A DNA stretch of 64,000 bases from Flavobacteriales bacterium (GTDB lineage: Bacteria > Bacteroidota > Bacteroidia > JACJYZ01), in assembly GCA_020635855.1 (NCBI GenBank), contig JACJYZ010000002.1:372001-436000 (forward strand), written 5' to 3'. The notes beneath the pieces were generated by a model. That model had not been told where the DNA came from and did no database searches. It saw only the letters and a program-made list of their open reading frames with translations. Numbering within the stretch: the first letter of the stretch is position 1; each line of letters begins with the position of its first letter. Shown here piece after piece: positions 58,059 through 64,000 of this stretch. The position numbers were made by a program, and so were the translations under genes.

Positions 58059-58613
58059 TTATTGGCCGATGACCACTTTTGCGTAACGGATCACCTTATC
58101 ATACAAAGTGTATCCTTTTTCCAGTTCTTCGATGACTTTTCCTTTGGAAGCTTCGTCGGGTGCGGGCACCTGCGATATGGCTTCGTGCTTTTCCACATCA
58201 AATGATTCCCCTTTGGATTTCATGGGGCGCAATCCTTTTCCCTCCAATGCACTTACAAGCTTGTGATGGATCAGTCCGATTCCTTCCCTGATTGCCTTTG
58301 TTTCTTTTGTTTCTTCAATGGATTGGAGCGCCCGTTCAAAGTCGTCAAGTATGGGTAGAAGGGCCAGGAAAACATCCTCTCCGGCCGTTTTGATCAGATC
58401 CGCACGTTCGCGAATGGTGCGTTTCCGGAAGTTCTCAAACTCGGAATAGAGCCTCAGGTACTTGTCGTTTAATTCTTTCAACTGATCTCCCTGTGGTTCC
58501 ACAGCTTGTTCTTCGGATGGAGAAGGCTGTGCCTGGTCTTTCAGTTGCGCTTCCTGTTCGTTTGTTTCGGTGTTGTTCTTCGCTTCTTTGTCTTCCATGT
58601 TGGTATTGATCAT
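58059..58613 (-). CDS. grpE: Nucleotide exchange factor GrpE
   Basis: GrpE releases ADP from DnaK. The protein (184 residues from the ATG at 58613, MINTNMEDKE) has an acidic Gln/Glu-rich N-terminus, a long coiled coil (LKELNDKYLRLYSEFENFRK) and the C-terminal beta-domain (KHEAISQVPAPDEASKGKVI, then GYTLYDKVIRYAKVVIG). A longer start at 58697 would add an odd Cys-rich leader and is less likely. Five codons further in, another ATG (58598) is possible. Confidence 0.95.
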   Translation of the reverse strand: MINTNMEDKEAKNNTETNEQEAQLKDQAQPSPSEEQAVEPQGDQLKELNDKYLRLYSEFENFRKRTIRERADLIKTAGEDVFLALLPILDDFERALQSIEETKETKAIREGIGLIHHKLVSALEGKGLRPMKSKGESFDVEKHEAISQVPAPDEASKGKVIEELEKGYTLYDKVIRYAKVVIGQ

Positions 58614-58765
58614 TTCTCCGGCCAGCTGTTCAAATAGTTTGCCAGTGGTGCAATGGCCGCCAAATTGACAGTTCTGGCATGCATGCAGCGGTGCCAATTG
58701 TCACGGGCTTGCAAAGATCAAAAAGTTTGGGAGAATTCCGAGGGATAATCGAAGGGACAGGACGG

Positions 58766-59341
58766 TCAGTGTTTGACGAGTTTGTCCAATTCGTAATGAA
58801 GGTCAATGCCACGCAGGTTTTTGGCGATCACCACTCCGTCTTCATTGATCAGGAACTGGGAGGGAATGGAGTTGACGCCATAGATAACTGCGGCTTCGGA
58901 TTGCCATCCTTTCAGGTCACTGACATGGTAATCCCACTCCAGGCCGTCTTGAGCGATGGCTTTCACCCAGCGGTCTTTGTTGTTGTCGAGAGAAACACTG
59001 AAGATTTCAAAACCCTTTGCTTTCTTGAATTTGGCTTTGTGGTATTTGTGGTAAGCTTCCACTACGTTCGGGTTTTCCCTTCGGCAGGGAAGGCACCAGG
59101 AAGCCCAGAAATCCACCAGAACGATCTTTCCTTTCAGTGAAGAGAGGGACAGTGTTTTTCCGTCGGGGTTTTCAAAACTGAGGTCGGGGGCTTTGCTTCC
59201 TACGTCAACAGGTCCGGCATAAACAGCTACCGGGGCGGTTTCTGCATGGGCCGGTCTGTCCGGTCGCATCAACCCGAAGATCAGGAATGCGATCGCCATG
59301 GAACCCAGGGCGGTTGTTGCCGGATGTTTGAACAAGGCCAT
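58766..59341 (-). CDS. TlpA/ResA-like thiol-disulphide oxidoreductase
   Basis: The ATG at 59341 (MALFKHPATTALGSMAIAFL) gives a signal peptide or anchor, so the thioredoxin fold acts in the periplasm. Active site WASWCLPCRRENP with CxxC, preceded by GKIVLVDF, and the cis-Pro in NSIPSQFLINEDG. 191 residues. Such proteins reduce cytochrome c maturation partners or other exported disulphides. A TATATTTG -7-like box is only a few bases upstream of the ATG, so the leader may be very short. Confidence 0.92.
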   Translation of the reverse strand: MALFKHPATTALGSMAIAFLIFGLMRPDRPAHAETAPVAVYAGPVDVGSKAPDLSFENPDGKTLSLSSLKGKIVLVDFWASWCLPCRRENPNVVEAYHKYHKAKFKKAKGFEIFSVSLDNNKDRWVKAIAQDGLEWDYHVSDLKGWQSEAAVIYGVNSIPSQFLINEDGVVIAKNLRGIDLHYELDKLVKH

Positions 59342-59380
59342 GCGCAAATATAATGATAATTTCGGGAGGTGGCGGATGTA

Positions 59381-60688
59381 TCAGGACACCCGCCGGATGT
59401 CGGCACCCAATGCATTCAATCTCGCATCGATCTGCTGGTAACCACGGTCAATCTGTTCGATGTTATGGATCACGCTCTTGCCTTCGGCAGAAAGTGCCGC
59501 AATCAGAAGTGCCACGCCAGCGCGGATATCCGGGGAGGTCATTTCAATGCCCCTCAGCGGGTGAAGCCGGTTCAGTCCGATTACCGTGGCGCGGTGCGGA
59601 TCACACAGGATGATTTGTGCCCGCATGTCGATCAGCTTATCCACGAAGAACAAGCGACTCTCAAACATCTTCTGATGGATGAGTACGCTGCCTTTTGCCT
59701 GGGTGGCGACCACCAGCACGATGCTTAGCAGGTCGGGTGTGAAACCCGGCCAGGGGGCATCGGCGATGGTCATGATGGAGCCATCCATGAAAGCATCGAT
59801 CTCGTAGTGATCTTGTGCAGGAATGTATATGTCATCGCCCTTGCGTTCGAATTGGATGCCCAGGTTTCCGAACACTTGTGGAATGATGCCCAGGTGTTCG
59901 TATCCGGTATTTTTGATGGTGATCTCGGATTGCGTCATGGCAGCCAGACCTATGAAGCTACCCACTTCAATCATGTCTGGGAGCAGGGTATGTTCTGTGC
60001 CTCCCAGTTGGTCAGTGCCTTCGATGGTGAGGAGGTTGGAACCGATTCCGCTGATTTTCGCGCCCATGCGGTTGAGCATGGAACAAAGTTGCTGCAGATA
60101 AGGTTCGCAGGCGGCATTGTAAACGGTTGTGGTTCCGCGGGCGAGAGATGCAGCCATAACGATGTTGGCTGTGCCTGTTACCGACGCTTCATCCAGCAGC
60201 ATGTAAGTGCCCTTCAGATGATCGGCATGCACGGTGTAGCAATTGATGCTGCTGTCGTAGTCGAACCGGGCACCCAGGTTTTGGAATCCCAGGAAGTGGG
60301 TATCAAGCCTTCTGCGGCCGATCTTGTCGCCACCGGGTTTTGAAACGAATGCTTTACCGAAGCGCGCCAGGAGCGGACCGAGGATCATGACCGATCCGCG
60401 AATGCGGCTGCTTTTCTTTCTGAAGGCTTCGGTACTGAGGTGTTCGAGGTTGATGTCTTTCGCCTCAAACTCACATGTGGTGCGATCCACCCGATTGATC
60501 TTCACACCCATGTCGGCCAGCAGGTCGATCAGGATGTTGATATCGATGATGTCAGGAAGGTTGCGAAGGGTGACTTTTTCCGGGGTGAGCAGAACGGCGC
60601 AGATTACCTGCAGTGCTTCGTTTTTTGCGCCTTGTGGCTGCAGCTCGCCGTGGAGCTTTTTACCGCCGGTGATTTCGAAGGTAGCCAT
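59381..60688 (-). CDS. murA: UDP-N-acetylglucosamine 1-carboxyvinyltransferase with Asp at the Cys115 position
   Basis: MurA makes UDP-GlcNAc-enolpyruvate, the first step of peptidoglycan synthesis. The 435-residue protein has the substrate Lys in PQGAKNEALQ, SSRIRGSVMILGPLLARFG, and the active-site loop VSKPGGDKIGRRRLDTH. The usual catalytic Cys, target of fosfomycin, is replaced by Asp (residue 121). Enzymes with this change stay active and resist fosfomycin in other bacteria (for example mycobacteria). The gene lies eight bases after the DUF4290 gene, a common pairing in Bacteroidota. Confidence 0.96.
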   Translation of the reverse strand: MATFEITGGKKLHGELQPQGAKNEALQVICAVLLTPEKVTLRNLPDIIDINILIDLLADMGVKINRVDRTTCEFEAKDINLEHLSTEAFRKKSSRIRGSVMILGPLLARFGKAFVSKPGGDKIGRRRLDTHFLGFQNLGARFDYDSSINCYTVHADHLKGTYMLLDEASVTGTANIVMAASLARGTTTVYNAACEPYLQQLCSMLNRMGAKISGIGSNLLTIEGTDQLGGTEHTLLPDMIEVGSFIGLAAMTQSEITIKNTGYEHLGIIPQVFGNLGIQFERKGDDIYIPAQDHYEIDAFMDGSIMTIADAPWPGFTPDLLSIVLVVATQAKGSVLIHQKMFESRLFFVDKLIDMRAQIILCDPHRATVIGLNRLHPLRGIEMTSPDIRAGVALLIAALSAEGKSVIHNIEQIDRGYQQIDARLNALGADIRRVS

Positions 60689-60696
60689 GCGGGAAA

Positions 60697-61386
60697 TCAG
60701 TGACGTTTGCGCGGGCGGTTGCCTTTTTGCATCGGCTTCTTTTTGCCTTTCTTGTGACCGCCGCCGGAATTGTTGTTCTGGGCACCCACTTGTGCCAGGA
60801 TTTCGTTGGTGCTGGTCAATCTGCTCGGATCTTTCATTTTGAGCTTACCATGTGAAAGCATGTCCAGGTGATCCAGGATGTCCTGGTCGTTCACGCTGTC
60901 TTTGTTCCAGCTCAGGTAAGCCTTTTTCATCATATTGGCCACGATGGTTACCAGGGCGTCTTTCTTTTCACCCTCTTCCATTTCCGTTGCTTTCCGGATC
61001 ATTTCTTCAATGGTGAACCCGTAATGACGGAACCGCATGTGGTGTTGCGGATAGCGCATTTGTTCGGGTTTGGATTCGAGGATATCGGGGGAAGGTTTTT
61101 CATACGGACTGTCCACGTCCAGGTTGAAATTGGAAATGATGAACAGGTGATCCCAGAGTTTATGTTTGAAATCGTTGATGTCTCTCAGGTGCGGGTTCAG
61201 CTGACCCATAACCGTGATGATGGATTGTGCCACTTTGTTGCGCTGCGTTTTGTCTTCGACGGTGCAGGCATAATTGACCATTTTCTGAATGTTCCGTCCG
61301 TATTCCGGAATAATCATCAATCCTCTCTCGGTGTTGTATTCCAATTCCGGTACACTTGCGGGTTGTCTGGCTTCTTTTTGATCCAT
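60697..61386 (-). CDS. DUF4290 protein
   Basis: The 229-residue protein matches the Bacteroidota-specific DUF4290 pattern: LEYNTERGLMIIPEYGRNIQ, MVNYACTVEDKTQRNKVAQ, HLRDINDFKHKLWDHLFII and MRFRHYGFTIEEMIRKAT. It ends with a basic, Gly/Asn-rich tail (GGGHKKGKKKPMQKGNRPRK) that might bind nucleic acid. The function is unknown; the link to murA on the next position suggests an envelope or housekeeping role. Confidence 0.9.
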   Translation of the reverse strand: MDQKEARQPASVPELEYNTERGLMIIPEYGRNIQKMVNYACTVEDKTQRNKVAQSIITVMGQLNPHLRDINDFKHKLWDHLFIISNFNLDVDSPYEKPSPDILESKPEQMRYPQHHMRFRHYGFTIEEMIRKATEMEEGEKKDALVTIVANMMKKAYLSWNKDSVNDQDILDHLDMLSHGKLKMKDPSRLTSTNEILAQVGAQNNNSGGGHKKGKKKPMQKGNRPRKRH

Positions 61387-61520
61387 TTGATAAGAAAGTC
61401 TTTGTTTGTTCAGGCGAAGAAAATCAAGCCTGTTTGCTTCGCGGCCCGTTTACCAGCCGGCAGACGGGTCACAAATATAGGTAAATAATCACAACATCTG
61501 AGTCCTAACATGGGAAGTCT

Positions 61521-63809
61521 TCAACGGATCTTCAGCTTGGCATATTTTAGCAGCAATTGCTTTTGTCCTGCGGCCGGAAAGAATACGGTCGCCTTCCGGT
61601 TTTCGGCGCTGCCCTCGATCTTCAGGATTTTTCCTTTACCAAAGCGTTGGTGTTCGACTTCCATGCCGGCTTGGAGTGCGGAAGAATCATCTGCTTCAAA
61701 AGGTGCCTCCGGCTGGGTTGGCTTGGAAATCTTTACCAGCTTTCGTTGGAGGGTGTTGATGGCTTCTTTCTTCTTCACCTGGTATTGTTTCTCCACGCTT
61801 TCAACGGCAGAGCGGATGGCTTTGCGTTGCTGCATGTTCGGGAGTTCGAGGTATTGCTCATCGATTTCTTCCAGGAACCTGCTCGGTTCGCAATGTACCA
61901 GATTGCCCCATCGAAAACGGGAGGTGGCGTACGACAGAAATGCACGTGACTTGGCCCGGGTGATGGCCACGTAGAACAACCGTCTTTCTTCTTCCAGGTC
62001 GGCCCGTGAATTAACGGACAGTTGCGAAGGGAAGAGGTTTTCTTCCATCCCAACCACAAAAACATAGGGAAATTCAAGGCCCTTGGCTGCGTGCACGGTC
62101 ATCATCAGCACCCGATCCGGGTTTTCCTCATCGTCCCTGTCCGAATCGGTCAGCAGGGCGATGTCTTGCATGAAATCGGACAACGTCTTCTGCCTTACTT
62201 CACCCGTCACCATATCCAGTTCCTCTTTGTCGCAAAAGGCACGCACCCCGTTCAGCAATTCCTGGATGTTCTCATACCGGCTGATGCCCTCGGGTGTTTT
62301 GTCGTCATAAAGGCTTTTCATCAACCCGGATGTGGATGCAATCTCTTCCGCAACTTCGTAAGCTGCTTTTAAAGACTGCAACCCGTGAAAATGTTTGATC
62401 AGCGCCGAGAAGCCGTTGAGTTTGGATTGCACCCCCCGGTTGAAGTGCTGGTTCAGGAGGCCCGGGTTCTGTAACACCTCCCAGTAGCTGTTGCCACTGG
62501 ATGTGGCCAGGAAACCAAGTTTGTCTACCGTGGTTTGCCCGATGCCGCGGGCCGGGTAATTGATGATGCGTTTCAGGGCTTCTTCGTCATGCGGGTTGAT
62601 CAGCATCCTGAAATAAGCCAACAGGTCTTTGATCTCTTTGCGCTGGTAAAAAGAGATGCCACCGTATATTTTATAAGGTATGTTGAGTCTTCGGAACGCT
62701 TCTTCCATGGCACGCGATTGCGCATTGGTGCGATACAGCACGGCGAAGTCGCTGTTTGGGTGCTGGCCCTCCATCTTCAGTTGAAAAACCGATTGGGCGA
62801 CCCATTTGCCTTCTTCCTGGTCGCTGTGGGCCCGCATGACGCGGATGGGTTGGCCGGCTTCGTTGGCGGTCCAGACTTCTTTGCGCAACCGTTCCCGATT
62901 GTGCGATATCAGGCTGTTGGCTGCATTCACGATGGTTTGGGTGGAACGGTAGTTCTGCTCGAGGCGGAACACCTGCAAATCCGGGTAATCTTTTTCGAAA
63001 TTAAGGATGTTCTGAATGTTTGCACCACGGAAGCCGTAGATGCTTTGGGCGTCATCCCCTACTACGCATATGTTCTGGTAAGCGCTGGCCAGTTTTTTGA
63101 TGATCGCGTACTGGGCGTGGTTGGTATCCTGGTACTCATCCACCATGATGTAGCGGAACTTGTGTTGATACTTGTGCAGAACTTCCGGAAATTCTTTCAG
63201 CAGGCGGTAGGTGTTCACCAATATGTCGTCGAAGTCCATGGCTCCCGCCTTGAAGCATCTTTCCGAATAAATCTGGAAGATGGTAGCCAGTTCGGTTCTT
63301 CCTGAAGCATGATCGTCAGACTGAATATTGGGATCCTGTTTGTATTCGGCTACCGAGATCAGGCTGTTTTTGGCTGAAGAGATGCGATGCAACACGTAGC
63401 CGGGCTGGTATACCTTGTCATCAAGGTTTCTTTCTTTGATGATGCTACGCAGCAGGCTTTTGGAATCATCGGTATCATAAATGGTGAAGTTGGACGGGTA
63501 GCCGAGCCTTTCGCCTTCCATGCGCAGGATGCGGGCGAATACGGAGTGGAAGGTGCCCATCCATAGGTTCCGGGCTTCGTGATCACCGACAATCTCCATG
63601 ATGCGGTTTTTCATCTCACGGGCAGCCTTATTGGTGAAGGTGAGGGCCAGGATGTTAAAGGCATCCACGTCGTTGCGCATCAGGTGAACGATGCGGTAAG
63701 TCAGCACGCGGGTTTTGCCGGAGCCGGCTCCGGCGATGACCATGACAGGTCCTTCAAGGCATTCGATGGCGTGGCGTTGCGCATCATTCAGGTGATCCAG
63801 GTATCCCAT
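61521..63809 (-). CDS. UvrD/PcrA-type superfamily 1 DNA helicase
   Basis: A 3'-5' DNA helicase for repair and replication. Motif Q LNDAQRHAIE, Walker A VIAGAGSGKTRVLTYRIVH, Ia LTFTNKAAREMKNRI, II YIMVDEYQDTNHAQY, III VVGDDAQSIYGFRGA, IV RLEQNYRSTQTI, V MTVHAAKGLEFPYVFVVGME and VI RRLFYVAITRAK. The C-terminal region (EVEHQRFGKGKILKIEG) is the PcrA-type RNA-polymerase-interaction fold. 762 residues, so full length. It is alone, about 130 bases before the DUF4290 gene in transcription order. Confidence 0.96.
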   Translation of the reverse strand: MGYLDHLNDAQRHAIECLEGPVMVIAGAGSGKTRVLTYRIVHLMRNDVDAFNILALTFTNKAAREMKNRIMEIVGDHEARNLWMGTFHSVFARILRMEGERLGYPSNFTIYDTDDSKSLLRSIIKERNLDDKVYQPGYVLHRISSAKNSLISVAEYKQDPNIQSDDHASGRTELATIFQIYSERCFKAGAMDFDDILVNTYRLLKEFPEVLHKYQHKFRYIMVDEYQDTNHAQYAIIKKLASAYQNICVVGDDAQSIYGFRGANIQNILNFEKDYPDLQVFRLEQNYRSTQTIVNAANSLISHNRERLRKEVWTANEAGQPIRVMRAHSDQEEGKWVAQSVFQLKMEGQHPNSDFAVLYRTNAQSRAMEEAFRRLNIPYKIYGGISFYQRKEIKDLLAYFRMLINPHDEEALKRIINYPARGIGQTTVDKLGFLATSSGNSYWEVLQNPGLLNQHFNRGVQSKLNGFSALIKHFHGLQSLKAAYEVAEEIASTSGLMKSLYDDKTPEGISRYENIQELLNGVRAFCDKEELDMVTGEVRQKTLSDFMQDIALLTDSDRDDEENPDRVLMMTVHAAKGLEFPYVFVVGMEENLFPSQLSVNSRADLEEERRLFYVAITRAKSRAFLSYATSRFRWGNLVHCEPSRFLEEIDEQYLELPNMQQRKAIRSAVESVEKQYQVKKKEAINTLQRKLVKISKPTQPEAPFEADDSSALQAGMEVEHQRFGKGKILKIEGSAENRKATVFFPAAGQKQLLLKYAKLKIR

Positions 63810-63965
63810 GCCCCAAAAGTAGCATCATTGGCACGGTCTGGCAAGTAAACTTTTCAACGGGTTCATCGATGGTTGATTCCGTGTTCCGGTGCCCACAAAA
63901 ATCACCTGAAGGTTGTGCTTTGAAAATGGGACAAAAGAATGTATTGAAAATCTTCATCCGGTATG

Positions 63966-63995
63966 TTGGTTTTTTAAAAAATCCTTGTACCTTTG
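63966..63995 (+). promoter_or_regulatory. Promoter of a gene beyond the right edge
   Basis: TTG at 63966-63968 and TACCTTTG at 63988-63995 are exactly 19 bases apart, a full match to the Bacteroidota promoter. It points out of the window. I see no gene in 63810-64000. Confidence 0.7.
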
Positions 63996-64000
63996 CAGCC

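Noticed and set aside
58598..58697. Cys-rich extension of GrpE (CQNCQFGGHC)
   Set aside because: Not part of GrpE; inner ATG codons give the normal start. I also considered a separate tiny metal-binding peptide but nothing supports it.

Overview
The window looks like a chromosomal segment of a Bacteroidota bacterium (roughly 50% GC, flavobacterial/cytophagal type). The signs are several Bacteroidota-type promoters (TTG, 19-21 bases, TAnnTTTG), TonB-type energy transduction, futalosine-route menaquinone genes (mqnB, mqnD), a DUF4290 gene beside murA, and a large Bacteroidota-type II-C Cas9 with its characteristic 47-base repeat. It is mostly core genome with several accessory insertions.

Layout. 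1-5.3 kb: a truncated propeller sensor, an SpoU-type RNA methylase, mutS and a TonB-like protein. 5.6-7.1 kb: a complete IS3-like element with a 42-base perfect palindrome and a predicted -1 frameshift site. 7.3-8.9 kb: a membrane-tethered glutamate-synthase-like flavoprotein. 9.0-9.3 kb: a 174-base imperfect tandem repeat. 9.7-17.65 kb: a complete type II-C CRISPR locus, namely tracrRNA (minus strand, with its own promoter and terminator), cas9, cas1, cas2, an intrinsic terminator facing the array, and an array of 24 repeats and 23 spacers. 18-22.4 kb: a Crp/Fnr regulator, membrane proteins and a four-gene operon that includes a protein with a Cys/Gly/Ser tail. 22.4-26.2 kb: small accessory genes (DUF1801, Fic, LprI-like, FRG) and two tRNA genes, with a duplicated tRNA-Leu end enclosing a long imperfect palindrome. 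26.3-31 kb: a TrkH/KtrB potassium transporter, a lipoprotein, waaA and an outer-membrane barrel. 31.2-40.7 kb: nine co-directional nucleotide-sugar genes. 40.8-47.4 kb: a CpsB-like phosphatase, fabD, folE, queD-like, an amino-acid permease, mqnB, mqnD and hldD. 47.6-51.9 kb: MerR, M23 peptidase and alaS. 51.9-53.35 kb: an AbiE-like toxin/antitoxin pair flanked by 58-base direct repeats, the left copy of which supplies the toxin C-terminus. 53.3-64 kb: a sigma-54 response regulator, a NatAB-like exporter, dnaJ, grpE, a TlpA-like protein, murA (Asp in place of the usual Cys), DUF4290 and uvrD/pcrA.

How the genes work together. The sugar genes turn UDP-glucose into UDP-glucuronate and UDP-xylose, and UDP-HexNAc into a 2,3-diacetamido uronic acid nucleotide, with galE, rfbB and a WbpP-like epimerase supplying other precursors for surface polysaccharide; waaA, hldD and the CpsB-like protein fit the same envelope theme. 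The CRISPR locus is the most interesting system. The repeat, read as crRNA, holds a Bacteroidota-like promoter (TTG, 19 bases, GATCTTTG), so each spacer may have its own start. The tracrRNA is predicted to begin exactly at a 16-nt anti-repeat. Transcription appears to run toward cas2, while the degenerate repeat lies at the opposite, transcription-upstream end. Two spacers ten positions apart are the same sequence except for one seed-region base. The same short dispersed repeats flank the CRISPR locus, follow the IS element and border the toxin/antitoxin module. All function calls rest on reading the sequence and motif knowledge; no database search was run.
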